The translations under genes and the position numbers were made by a program. Under the pieces are notes generated by a model. That model was not told the origin of the DNA, made no database searches, and saw nothing but the letters and a program-made list of their open reading frames with translations. Shown here in pieces: positions 7,684 through 15,769 of a stretch of 64,000 nucleotides of DNA; the stretch's first letter is position 1, and each line of letters begins with the position of its first letter. The stretch covers positions 62,001-126,000 of the IMG/VR virus record IMGVR_UViG_3300010334_006851. One strand, 5' to 3'. This DNA is from a virus.

Positions 7684-8241
7684 TTAAAAAGCATATTCAC
7701 GGCTCTTATCATAAGTTAAAAAAGAAGCAATAGTGTACCTAGTACCTTTGGTAACTTTTGAGACGCCATGAAGATACTCAAGGTTGCCAGGAAAAATCGC
7801 TGAGTATCCAACCTTAGCCTTTATTGTTATATTCTGGTTTGGGAGATAAAGATCACCTCCTTCGAAGTCTTCATTCAAAAAAGTTACAGTGCCGAAATCT
7901 CTCCAGAAAAATTCATGTTTAGAGCCATCAGGGTTTTCTGCATCTGCGTGAGGCATTAATTCATAACCTTCTGTCCAGCGTACCAAATGAAGACTATCGA
8001 TATAGATGTCCCTCTCACAAGCAGTAAGACTCACAAACTCCGAAAGAAGGAATTTTTTATGCTCTTTCAGAATGTCAATTAGCCCATGGTCTTTTATCTG
8101 ACTAGTGTAGATAGTGCGACCTTGCCAATACCCGGGACCCAAGCTGCCAAATTCTTCTTGATGACTGTTTATGTAATCAATGATTTCAGCAGCGTGTTTT
8201 TTAATTACAGGGTTCTCAAAAATTAAAGGCATAGATTTCAT
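7684..8241 (-). CDS. 2-oxoglutarate/Fe(II) oxygenase, prolyl 4-hydroxylase-like
   Basis: 185 residues from ATG 8241, which has GGAG 6 nt upstream (a TTG 12 nt earlier is unlikely). The iron triad is H98-x-D100 (in PHADAE) and H158 (in LEYLHGV), with R168 (TRYTIASF) as the 2-oxoglutarate ligand, in the order typical of the P4H branch. Enzymes of this class hydroxylate protein Pro, Lys or Asp/Asn, or nucleobases. The neighbour is a polyproline protein, an attractive candidate substrate. The enzyme class is secure, the substrate is a guess. Confidence 0.85.
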   Translation of the reverse strand: MKSMPLIFENPVIKKHAAEIIDYINSHQEEFGSLGPGYWQGRTIYTSQIKDHGLIDILKEHKKFLLSEFVSLTACERDIYIDSLHLVRWTEGYELMPHADAENPDGSKHEFFWRDFGTVTFLNEDFEGGDLYLPNQNITIKAKVGYSAIFPGNLEYLHGVSKVTKGTRYTIASFLTYDKSREYAF

Positions 8242-8261
8242 TGTAATCTCCAATTTCTTGA

Positions 8262-9032
8262 TTAGTTTTTATCTAAATGAGTCTGGTGGTCTGCGAACTT
8301 ATTGCCGTAAACATCTTCCCCACGCCAGTATCTTTTGCCGTTTCCATTCTTTTTATGAATATCTTCTTGACTTCTTTCTGTCCCAAAGTCCTTACTGCAC
8401 TTTCTTTCTTCCTCGATAATATCTTTGCTCAAAAAAGAAGTTGCATCTACAACGCTTGAAATGTAAAACTTGTCTATAAAGTGTCTCTGGTACGGTATAA
8501 AGCATCCTATAAAGTCTCCCTTGTTAACTCTAACACAATAGTTAGGCCTAGTGAGCCTTAGGTTATACGTAAAATCTCTTCTAAGATTGTCTGTTTCAAT
8601 AACTCCGCTCATATGATAAATCCCATCAATGTAGTAGTTTGGAGGATTAATGGTAAAAAGATTAACGCCCTGAGGAGTTCTTATTTGGTAAGGCATCTGC
8701 ACCGTGAAAGTTCCCATCCCAAAGTGGGACTGTATGCTTTGCAAGGTCTTTGTTTTTTGATATTCAGAATCATTGGTTAGAATCTTAATAACGACATCTT
8801 GCGGGGTGTTGCCACCGTTCCATGTTGCCTCAAAGTCATACAAAGACTTAACCACAAAACCACATTGGTTGCCGATAACAAGTGGCAAACAGTGGTAAGC
8901 GTGATCTACAAACCAATCTCGTTTGGTATTCCCTTTCAAGGATTCAAAGACGCTATCTATACAATCCTGTTTCTGCCATGTCGGATCGCATGAAATTGCG
9001 TACATCATTCCCTCAGGCACACTTATCCCCAT
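8262..9032 (-). CDS. DUF6065 family protein
   Basis: 256 residues. HCLPLVIGNQCGF, FEATWNGGNTPQDV, SHFGMGTFTVQMPYQIRTPQG and GVIETDNLRRDFTYNLRLTRP follow in the order I know from DUF6065 proteins of bacteria. The fold is probably all-beta; no function is established for the family. Start ATG 9032 has AGG 5 nt upstream. It sits 20 nt before the 2OG oxygenase on the same strand, so the two may act together. Confidence 0.8.
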   Translation of the reverse strand: MGISVPEGMMYAISCDPTWQKQDCIDSVFESLKGNTKRDWFVDHAYHCLPLVIGNQCGFVVKSLYDFEATWNGGNTPQDVVIKILTNDSEYQKTKTLQSIQSHFGMGTFTVQMPYQIRTPQGVNLFTINPPNYYIDGIYHMSGVIETDNLRRDFTYNLRLTRPNYCVRVNKGDFIGCFIPYQRHFIDKFYISSVVDATSFLSKDIIEEERKCSKDFGTERSQEDIHKKNGNGKRYWRGEDVYGNKFADHQTHLDKN

Positions 9033-9044
9033 ATATTCCTCGCA

Positions 9045-11075
9045 TTAAGACAAAGATTTTGACTCTTCTATAATTTTGTCAACAATTTCCAGTTTCAAAT
9101 TCAGGGTCTTCTTCAAAACATTGCGATCACAGTTAGCAATATCATTTGCATTCTTAATCCCTGATTCAAAAAGCTTATTAGCTCTAGCTCTGCCTATGTT
9201 AGGGATCTTGCACAAAGGAATTAAATGAGGCGGAACTCCATGCTTTATCCTTTCTTCTAGTTCCTGTATCCAGGACTTAGAAGCGTAATCCTTAGCAAAG
9301 CTATTCAAAGAGTAAAGAACCTGTGAAAGCCTATTAAAGTCTAGTTGAATGTTTCTCTGGAGTGCGGCAAAAGCAGGATTGTGTTTGCCTTTCAAAAGGT
9401 TGAAATAACAAAATCCGTATTTACAAGACCCATCTGTTAAAAACTTATTTGTTTTATTCGAAAGCACCTTGTTCTTGTAAGAAAACATTTCTTCTTTTTC
9501 AGCCTTCGAAACAATAGGGTTGCTCCTATTAGAATCTAAGTTACCTAAAGCTGTTGAAATATAGAAGTCATCATTCTGCTTGTTGTTGTCGAATAGAAAC
9601 TTTACATTAAAAAATAAATCCGACACATCAAATGGGCTGAAGTAAAACAGAGTGGAAACCTTGCCTATAACCCTAGCAAACCACTCTCCATTTTCCTCCT
9701 GACCTATCGCTCCACACTTAGAAAGAATGCTTAATGTCTCATCAACTATGTTGTCCTTTAAAGGTTTATTTTGAAAGTAGGCAAGTGATCTTTCGTACCA
9801 TTTATGAACATCCTCAGTTGTTTTGACTGATCCATAGTAGATTTCACCCACCAAATGAAAGGCGAGATTCCTATAAGAAGCACCAGTTTTAGATAAAAGC
9901 TGTGATTCTATGTTTGTTGGTTTAGCGAGTCTTTCTTTGTGCCTGAGCTGTTCCGCCTCTGGGACTAGGACATAAGCATCGCCCATGGGGTCTATTCCTA
10001 ATCTACCCGATCTTCCTATCATTTGAGTGACGTCATAGGACTCAACTTCATCCGTGCCACGGTGAACACCTAAAATTATTACTCTTCTTGCCGGAAGGTT
10101 GCACCCCCAGGCCAAGGTGCTAGTCGCCACTACGACTCTTGGAATTTTTTCATTCCTAAAACGATTCTCTAAACCAACTCTATCTTCCTTGTCTAAATCC
10201 GCATTGTGAAACTCTGCAGTTATGTTTGCTTTAAGCAGTTCTTTTTTCATAAGCTCACCCGTCTTTTTTGTGTGAGCAAATATCAAGAATTTATCTTCTG
10301 GGTAATAGGAGACTATCTCCATTGCGTAATTAACTTTTTCTTGCTCATGCATTGAGTATCCACGAACATCATCTGAGTAAACCTCATAATGAATGTTTAA
10401 AGGTACGGGTCTATAAGAAGAATTTAGAATAAATGTTTCTTTTTGAGTAAGTCCATAAGATATCCATCCTGCTACTTCTTCTACGTTCGGCATGGTAGCA
10501 GAAAGAAATATAATTCTGGATTTTCTATTTAGTTGGGTGAATTTCATCAATCCAACTTCTAAATGATCGCCTCTTCCTGGGACCGTTAAAAGATGGGCCT
10601 CGTCAACCACTAAAGTACCAACATCTTTTAAAAAACCACTTTGTTCTGATTTGAAATTTCTACTTCTGTGTGAAAGCATTTCAGAAGTCATAATGATTAG
10701 ATCTGCTTCTTCAAGCTCCTTAGACCTAGCCTTAGTGATTCTATAATCACCTGTACATATAGAAATTTTCAAATCTTTAAAATGATATTTTGGGTCTGTC
10801 CATTGATCTATCTTTTCTTGTGCCAACGCTCGCATAGGAACAAGGAAAAGACCTTTGCCCCCTCTTTGCCTAATTTCTTGTGCGAGGAACTGTTCTGCTA
10901 TTACGGTCTTTCCAGCACTTGTAGATGCTGAAATCAGCCCGTTAACATCTTTATCATAAAACTCCATTATCCTGCTCTGAACAGGATTGAAACTGGAGAA
11001 AGGCCAAGAGGCAAAAGGATAATCAGTGGTAGAAACTAAAGTGTTGTTATCCGTAACTTTTATAAGAGGTGGCAT
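9045..11075 (-). CDS. Ski2/Hel308-like superfamily 2 DNA helicase
   Basis: 676 residues. Motif I SASTSAGKT at 49-57, DEAH at 158-161, motif III SAT at 192-194, ATSTLAWGCNLPA, and motif VI QMIGRSGRLG near 355-365, with a helical region and a C-terminal helix-hairpin-helix part (IPNIGRARANKLFESG). This order matches Hel308/Ski2 helicases, which remodel stalled forks in archaea and eukaryotes and are uncommon in phages. UvsW (27781-29187) is a separate fork-remodelling helicase in the same window. It ends 12 nt before DUF6065 and begins just after a terminator. Confidence 0.88.
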   Translation of the reverse strand: MPPLIKVTDNNTLVSTTDYPFASWPFSSFNPVQSRIMEFYDKDVNGLISASTSAGKTVIAEQFLAQEIRQRGGKGLFLVPMRALAQEKIDQWTDPKYHFKDLKISICTGDYRITKARSKELEEADLIIMTSEMLSHRSRNFKSEQSGFLKDVGTLVVDEAHLLTVPGRGDHLEVGLMKFTQLNRKSRIIFLSATMPNVEEVAGWISYGLTQKETFILNSSYRPVPLNIHYEVYSDDVRGYSMHEQEKVNYAMEIVSYYPEDKFLIFAHTKKTGELMKKELLKANITAEFHNADLDKEDRVGLENRFRNEKIPRVVVATSTLAWGCNLPARRVIILGVHRGTDEVESYDVTQMIGRSGRLGIDPMGDAYVLVPEAEQLRHKERLAKPTNIESQLLSKTGASYRNLAFHLVGEIYYGSVKTTEDVHKWYERSLAYFQNKPLKDNIVDETLSILSKCGAIGQEENGEWFARVIGKVSTLFYFSPFDVSDLFFNVKFLFDNNKQNDDFYISTALGNLDSNRSNPIVSKAEKEEMFSYKNKVLSNKTNKFLTDGSCKYGFCYFNLLKGKHNPAFAALQRNIQLDFNRLSQVLYSLNSFAKDYASKSWIQELEERIKHGVPPHLIPLCKIPNIGRARANKLFESGIKNANDIANCDRNVLKKTLNLKLEIVDKIIEESKSLS

Positions 11076-11095
11076 ATTTTCTTCTCAAAAAGAAA

Positions 11096-11130
11096 AATAA
11101 GGCCCCATAAGCCTTTTATGGGACCTTATT
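11096..11130 (-). terminator. Intrinsic terminator
   Basis: A 15-bp stem (11096-11110 with 11116-11130, one G-U wobble in minus-strand RNA), a 5-nt loop, then a U-rich run. It follows the 11144-11398 gene and separates it from the helicase. Confidence 0.8.
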
Positions 11131-11143
11131 TGAATAGATTCAA

Positions 11144-11398
11144 TTAAGCAGCAGACTGCCTGTTTTCATCTTCTTTTTCAACAATAAGCTGGAATGAGTC
11201 CAGCATATCATAAAAGTCCTCACAAGACGAGGCAGAAGAAAACCATCTATCTATTTCTTTTGTAGAACTAAGGAAATCAATAACTTCGGCGGTATCGCCT
11301 AGCAGTCTTTGAGTTAGTCTTTGGGTCAGAAACTTTAGATTCTCATCGGAAAGACGCTGGCAATACTCTTTCAAGTATGTGTCTATAGGCTTTTTCAT
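11144..11398 (-). CDS. Unknown small helical protein
   Basis: 84 residues, predicted mostly helical, acidic C-terminus. It starts with MKKPIDTYLKEYCQRL; the opening MKKPIDTYLKEY is faintly like the head-protein leaders seen elsewhere but has no Leu/Ile-x-Glu followed by a linker, so I do not count it. It is divergent from the 11410 gene and ends at an intrinsic terminator. RBS AGGAG is just upstream. Function unknown. Confidence 0.65.
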   Translation of the reverse strand: MKKPIDTYLKEYCQRLSDENLKFLTQRLTQRLLGDTAEVIDFLSSTKEIDRWFSSASSCEDFYDMLDSFQLIVEKEDENRQSAA

Positions 11399-11409
11399 AC
11401 TTTGCTCCT

Positions 11410-11739
11410 ATGATCATTAACGAAGAAAACTTAGAAAAAATACTTGTCGCAAATTGGACTCAATTTATCGACTCAAAGCTGCTAAGGGATTTTGTACAAA
11501 ACGAAGTACCTAAAAACCTAAACAGCCTTATTAATATACCTGTAAAAAAGTTGTCGATCAATACCAATCGTGTTTCTTTATCAAGATTTTCTCCACACCA
11601 AAATGGGTATATTTTATGGATAGAATTTGTCCTAAAGGTTAAAGATAAAATAGCAGAGGGAACCATAGAGGGGTTTACCTCGGCTAAAGAAAAAACAATA
11701 AAGCTTATTGAAGTTAATGGTTGTCTACACGAAGCCTAG
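11410..11739 (+). CDS. Unknown 109-residue protein
   Basis: Begins MIINEENLEKILVANWTQFI and ends in a beta-rich half (GYILWIEFVLKVKDK). No known motif. Divergent from 11144-11398 with an 11-bp gap that must hold both start regions, and 4 bp overlap at the end with the convergent 11736-12038 gene. Confidence 0.6.
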   Translation: MIINEENLEKILVANWTQFIDSKLLRDFVQNEVPKNLNSLINIPVKKLSINTNRVSLSRFSPHQNGYILWIEFVLKVKDKIAEGTIEGFTSAKEKTIKLIEVNGCLHEA

Positions 11740-12038
11740 ACAACATCAACACGTCTGACCTCTACTCCCTGATGGTCTACGAACTTGTCCTCTAAGACAA
11801 AATTCTTTCCATCGTCAGAGAACTTTAGGCCTAAGTTATAGGGATCTATTGCAGCGGAACGATCTTTATGAGTTGCGATCACCCAGCAGTAATCGTCTTT
11901 TACAATAAAGCCACCAGTTTCATCCTCTTGGGTGACGCCTATTTCAAGGACCACTCCATCGGGAAGAAGTAACTCGATCTGGCCGTGCTTTAGAAGGTAA
12001 TCAATGAGAAGATGCTGAATTTTACCCTTAGAAGACAT
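11736..12038 (-). CDS. Unknown 100-residue protein
   Basis: MSSKGKIQHLLIDYLLKHGQ then a beta-rich domain with an acidic loop (TQEDETGG). A strong AGGAGG lies before the ATG and an AT-rich TATATAAT element 30-40 nt upstream may serve as promoter. No family recognised. Confidence 0.7.
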   Translation of the reverse strand: MSSKGKIQHLLIDYLLKHGQIELLLPDGVVLEIGVTQEDETGGFIVKDDYCWVIATHKDRSAAIDPYNLGLKFSDDGKNFVLEDKFVDHQGVEVRRVDVV

Positions 12039-12105
12039 GTAACATCCTCCTACGTAAATGTCAAATTATATATGATAGAAACAAGTATCTTTTGAAAATA
12101 AAAAC

Positions 12106-12141
12106 AAAAAAGGCTACCCCGAATTTCAGGATAGCCTTTTT
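12106..12141 (-). terminator. Intrinsic terminator, symmetric
   Basis: An AAAAAGGCTA / TAGCCTTTTT stem of about 10 bp with a 15-nt loop. A and T runs on both sides allow termination in either direction; it lies 18 nt past the stop of the 12160-12384 gene. Confidence 0.8.
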
Positions 12142-12159
12142 AAACCAAACATATCAGAA

Positions 12160-12384
12160 TCAGGCTTCAACTAAGAAACCGAGATCGCCAAGGCCTTGGA
12201 CTGCATCGCTGAATGAACCACCATCAACAACGTTTCCAACCATTTTACGATCTGATCCGTCAACAACCAAAACCATATTGACTGTTCTCTGGATTGAGTG
12301 GCCGTTTACGACGGCTGTGTCTAGCCCACCCTCTGTTGTATAATTTCTCAATGAGGGAGTAAGCTTTGCTGTATAACTTGCCAT
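12160..12384 (-). CDS. Unknown 74-residue protein
   Basis: MASYTAKLTPSLRNYTTEGG, then NGHSIQRTVNMVLVVDGSDRKMVGNV. Ordinary amino-acid composition, GGAG 6 nt before the ATG, and its own terminator make it a real gene. A TATATATAA-like promoter candidate lies about 35 nt upstream. No motif recognised. Confidence 0.7.
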   Translation of the reverse strand: MASYTAKLTPSLRNYTTEGGLDTAVVNGHSIQRTVNMVLVVDGSDRKMVGNVVDGGSFSDAVQGLGDLGFLVEA

Positions 12385-12447
12385 ATTATCTCCTTTTGCA
12401 AAAAGTAGAATTCTACTAATTATATATATGTTGATTTTCTATATTTT

Positions 12448-12912
12448 TCAATAAAAATTAACATAAGATGGGTTTATGTAGAAATACGGAGTTCCCTCAA
12501 AAACACAATTTTCACCATCTGCGTAGTATGGTAATTCCATGGGATTGCCAGAATGATCCTTGGCCAAAGACCAGCAATAAATCTTTCTATTGCTTTTAAA
12601 TATTTCTACCAAAGAAAGATTTTCACTACCCAAGAAGGTTTTACCAACTTTTAGAACAATACAAAAAGGTAAGAATGGTCCCACCTTGTTGTAAACCTGA
12701 AGCGTTTCTAAGAGGTAATCACCATAATCTGACTTTTGGTAATAAACTATTAGGGAGTATCCATCAACGTATATTTCCCTCTCCCTGAATATGTCCAAAT
12801 CCCCATCAAATAAAGAAGTAACGCTTTGAGGGTAAGTATAAGACAACAAAAGATTGCCCAAAGACCTCATGTTTGCAGCTACGTCGTTAAGGTTTTTTTC
12901 TTTTCCTACCAT
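12448..12912 (-). CDS. Unknown 154-residue protein
   Basis: MVGKEKNLNDVAANMRSLGNL followed by a mixed alpha/beta domain rich in Tyr and Phe (e.g. EIYVDGYSLIVYYQKSDYG). Same strand as the amidoligase and 14 nt after its stop, so probably co-transcribed. No recognised domain. Confidence 0.7.
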   Translation of the reverse strand: MVGKEKNLNDVAANMRSLGNLLLSYTYPQSVTSLFDGDLDIFREREIYVDGYSLIVYYQKSDYGDYLLETLQVYNKVGPFLPFCIVLKVGKTFLGSENLSLVEIFKSNRKIYCWSLAKDHSGNPMELPYYADGENCVFEGTPYFYINPSYVNFY

Positions 12913-12926
12913 ACAGTATATACGAA

Positions 12927-13898
12927 TTAAATTTTCTGAAATATTTTTTCTAGCTTAAAGACCTCTGCGTATGAACGACTTTTAAAAGAACGACTAAAAA
13001 TCCCAAACTCTAAATAGTCTTTTCCATACTTTAAGAGCCGTTTAAGCAGCCAACTCCTAAGAATACTAAGCCTAGGAGACAAAACCTCGAAATCAAAGTT
13101 CAAGAACTTAAATGCATCTAAAGGATCAAGCCAACAGTATCCAGAAAAAGGGTCCCTGTTTAAAAATGCAGGAGGTCCAGAAGAAATAGAGCAGTTAATA
13201 AAATGATGCAACAAAGAAATCCAACATAGAGAATCGTCAGGGTTAAGACAACAAGAGTTATCCATAATCCTAAATTCTAAAGATTTTCTTCTTGCATGAT
13301 GATAATGAAAAGTATTAAGAGTGTAATATTTTGTAGTACCAAGCTTTTCGATAAAATAAGAAATATCATGAGGAGAAAATACAGAGTCTATGATGTTAGC
13401 TTGTGCTATAAGCCTACAGTAAGGATTAACCTTTCTTTTAATTGGCATTGCATCCATAAAAAAACTCTCAAGTTTAATCCACCATGATATAATCGACAAC
13501 AGATCTTCTGAAGAAAGAGAAGACACATCAAAGTGGACATGATAGGAACACCTTGAGTCACTTCTTATTCTGCTATCTTTTCTTAGGGATTCTATTACTT
13601 GAGAAATTGTTTTAGCACCAAACAGCCCTCTTAAAACAGGAGAGCAAACTTCAAGGCCGCAACTAGAGTCAGGCTTAACAACCCAATAATTATTGTCATG
13701 GTTGTTGCACCATTTAGAAACAAAAACACGCTCGCCTGAAAACTTGTTGACCAAAAAAGCAACATCATAAGTCCCTAGAGGAAGCGAACCACTAAGGTTG
13801 CCATCTGGTCTACTTTTAAGATCAAAAGAATTGAGCTCTATCTCAACGCCAAAAGGAACACTAAACTTCAAGTCTTTTGTAATATTTTCTGGCTGCAT
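12927..13898 (-). CDS. Putative amidoligase (Amidoligase_2-type COOH-NH2 ligase)
   Basis: 323 residues. FGVEIELN at 16-23, WVVKPDSSCGLEVCSPVL, CSYHVHFDVS and KSLEFRIMD follow in the order of the amidoligase family, which shares the glutamine-synthetase fold; the Glu and His residues are the expected metal/ATP ligands. Family members are thought to join amino groups to carboxylates in peptide tagging or cell-wall modification; no phage substrate is known to me. A class II glutamine amidotransferase lies at 54056-55162 but not next to it. Confidence 0.78.
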   Translation of the reverse strand: MQPENITKDLKFSVPFGVEIELNSFDLKSRPDGNLSGSLPLGTYDVAFLVNKFSGERVFVSKWCNNHDNNYWVVKPDSSCGLEVCSPVLRGLFGAKTISQVIESLRKDSRIRSDSRCSYHVHFDVSSLSSEDLLSIISWWIKLESFFMDAMPIKRKVNPYCRLIAQANIIDSVFSPHDISYFIEKLGTTKYYTLNTFHYHHARRKSLEFRIMDNSCCLNPDDSLCWISLLHHFINCSISSGPPAFLNRDPFSGYCWLDPLDAFKFLNFDFEVLSPRLSILRSWLLKRLLKYGKDYLEFGIFSRSFKSRSYAEVFKLEKIFQKI

Positions 13899-13939
13899 AT
13901 TACTAAGGTACTAAAAAATCAAAAGAAGATCAATCCTCA

Positions 13940-13967
13940 TTGATTAATAAAAACTTACATCTATAAT
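13940..13967 (+). promoter_or_regulatory. Sigma70-like promoter
   Basis: TTGATT at 13940, 16-nt spacer, TATAAT at 13962-13967, then GGAGG and the ATG at 13985. In such AT-rich DNA chance matches are possible. Confidence 0.45.
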
Positions 13968-13984
13968 TAGTTGGAGGACAAAAT

Positions 13985-14431
13985 ATGAAATGTTTAATGA
14001 TAGAAACCAAGGATAAAAGAAGATTTTTTACGAGCAAGAGTAATTTCTTACAACTAAATGAATTTATCAAAGTATTTAAGCCAAACGTATTCATAGTAGA
14101 AATGAAAAAAGGCGAACTTCTAGATATAGAAGACTTAGCAAACCTGCTATGCGACACTGAGTACAAAAAAGATCATGATATTTTATATGAAGTAGTAAAA
14201 GAAGTGAAAATAGATCAAAACAAAAACAGTAAGATAGACACACAAAAGATCAGAGACTTCATTAAGAAGGAACTGATAAATAAAAAGACCATTTCACTCA
14301 AAAGAGTGAAAGAAAGATTTAAAAAGTATGACCTATCAGACTCCACCTACTACAACCAAATAAAGGCTGTAAAGACAGAGCTGAGTAGCAGAGGATTCAA
14401 GTTTGTAAAGATGAAAAACAGAAAAAATTGA
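13985..14431 (+). CDS. Unknown 148-residue basic protein, possible DNA-binding C-terminus
   Basis: The N-terminal half has alternating strands (MKCLMIETKDKRRFF, NVFIVEMKKGELLDIED). The C-terminal half is Lys-rich and helical (TISLKRVKERFKKYDLSDSTYYNQIKAVKTEL), with spacing like a winged-helix or HTH unit. GGAGG 7 nt before ATG. Divergent from the amidoligase, and its stop lies in the terminator shared with uvsX. Regulator is possible but unproven. Confidence 0.65.
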   Translation: MKCLMIETKDKRRFFTSKSNFLQLNEFIKVFKPNVFIVEMKKGELLDIEDLANLLCDTEYKKDHDILYEVVKEVKIDQNKNSKIDTQKIRDFIKKELINKKTISLKRVKERFKKYDLSDSTYYNQIKAVKTELSSRGFKFVKMKNRKN

Positions 14432-14456
14432 TGAATCACGAAAGATCTTCATCAAT
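14427..14456. terminator. Bidirectional terminator overlapping two stop codons
   Basis: A 9-bp perfect stem (ATTGATGAA / TTCATCAAT) with A/T tracts outside. It includes the end of the 13985 gene and of uvsX, so one hairpin serves both convergent genes. Confidence 0.7.
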
Positions 14457-15671
14457 TTCACTGTCGTCGAAGTCGCCCGCGACCTCATTAACCTCTACGT
14501 CACCCTCACTCTCGGGGTCAAAGTTTATAGCCAGCATGAAGGGCTCAAGGTAGTCTTTTACCTCTTGCTCATTTGAAGCATCAATCAGGGCGGGGCACTT
14601 AATTAGAACCTCCATAGGAACATCGTTCCTATCTAAACTAGCCCTAAACTTAAATTCTACATTGTCTTGAGTGAATGGAGCCTTAACAATAAAGTTACCA
14701 GCACTTTTTGCCTCAATTCTTTCTGCATCTAGCAGGCAAGAAAGAAGGCCGCTTAGAGGGTTAACCCCACGTTCAAACAAAAGCTGAACGTTGTCCGACT
14801 CTATGAAAGGTCTATGAGTCTTGTTCTTTACATTCTTAATTTTTACATTTATACCAAGGATCTTTTTCTTAGTAGCAGTGATCTTTTTCTCAATCTTCAT
14901 CTGAGTTTTGGTTTCTAGCCTGCATGAGGCGTAGAAAGGCAGTGCGTTTCCACCACCAGCAGTGGTTTTAGGCTGAAGTCCCATTGGGGCAAAACCACCT
15001 ATTTTGTCACGAGTTTGATTGAGAATAACAACAGTAGCGTTATGCTTTTCCATAACGGTATTCAGCTTCCTGAACTCTCTTGAGCAAATTTTTGCTCTCT
15101 CGCCGGGCTGCTCATGACCACCAACAATCTTCTTGAAGTCGGCCTTGGTGTAATCTTCTGGCAATTGTACTTCTTTTAGTTCACGGGCTGATGGTGAGAC
15201 TCCGATAGAGTCGTAAACTATAACAATAGGAACTTCATTGCTCTTCTTTTCTCTAATAAATTCTATTGTTTTGTACATCTTGGAAAAGACATCTTCCAAG
15301 CTTTCAGGAGTGTATCTAGCAACACGCTTAAGATTACAATGAGATGCCTTTGTTATAAACTCTTTGTTGGCAGAGTTTTCACAATCTAAAAGTACAGGAA
15401 CACCATTCATTCTTTGGCAACCATAAAGAACGTTTGTTCCAATCAAGCTTTTAGAAGAAGAACTCGGACCATATATTTCAGTAAGCTTACCACCTGGAAC
15501 GCCGCCCCCTATGAATTTACCTGAGCAAACGTAATTCAGAGCCAGCGACCCAGTATCAATAAAATACTTAATGCTATCTATCTTGTCTAATACATCGCCG
15601 CCAGTTTTTTCTGCAAGCTCTTCAAAAAAATTATCAAAATCATCTACTTCGTTGTTTTTTCTCTTAGCCAT
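14436..15671 (-). CDS. uvsX: RecA/UvsX-family recombinase
   Basis: 411 residues. Walker A GPSSSSKS at 68-75, VIVYDSIGVSPS as Walker B region, VVILNQTRDK and a GGGNALPFYASCRLE segment typical of RecA core. It forms the strand-exchange filament in recombination-dependent phage replication, together with the gp32-like protein, UvsW and gp46/47. The acidic C-tail ends the protein. AGGAG is 8 nt before the ATG. A terminator separates it from the gp32-like gene just upstream. Confidence 0.93.
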   Translation of the reverse strand: MAKRKNNEVDDFDNFFEELAEKTGGDVLDKIDSIKYFIDTGSLALNYVCSGKFIGGGVPGGKLTEIYGPSSSSKSLIGTNVLYGCQRMNGVPVLLDCENSANKEFITKASHCNLKRVARYTPESLEDVFSKMYKTIEFIREKKSNEVPIVIVYDSIGVSPSARELKEVQLPEDYTKADFKKIVGGHEQPGERAKICSREFRKLNTVMEKHNATVVILNQTRDKIGGFAPMGLQPKTTAGGGNALPFYASCRLETKTQMKIEKKITATKKKILGINVKIKNVKNKTHRPFIESDNVQLLFERGVNPLSGLLSCLLDAERIEAKSAGNFIVKAPFTQDNVEFKFRASLDRNDVPMEVLIKCPALIDASNEQEVKDYLEPFMLAINFDPESEGDVEVNEVAGDFDDSEIDEDLS

Positions 15672-15716
15672 TTTTGGACTCCTTTTGATTTGATTTACGA
15701 TTTAGAAAAAATTAAT

Positions 15717-15754
15717 GAGTGGGGGTAGCAGCCCGATTGCTACTACCCCCACTC
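15717..15754 (-). terminator. GC-rich hairpin between the gp32-like gene and uvsX
   Basis: GAGTGGGGG pairs with CCCCCACTC, with an inner TAGCA/TGCTA stem; minus-strand RNA continues AUUAAUUUUUU. This fits partial termination after the abundant ssDNA-binding protein before the recombinase. Confidence 0.7.
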
Positions 15755-15769
15755 GCCGTTCCCCACACC

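Noticed and set aside
11144-11398. Inclusion of MKKPIDTYLKEY in the capsid-leader family
   Set aside because: The aromatic/Leu spacing is off and no Leu/Ile-x-Glu followed by a linker occurs.
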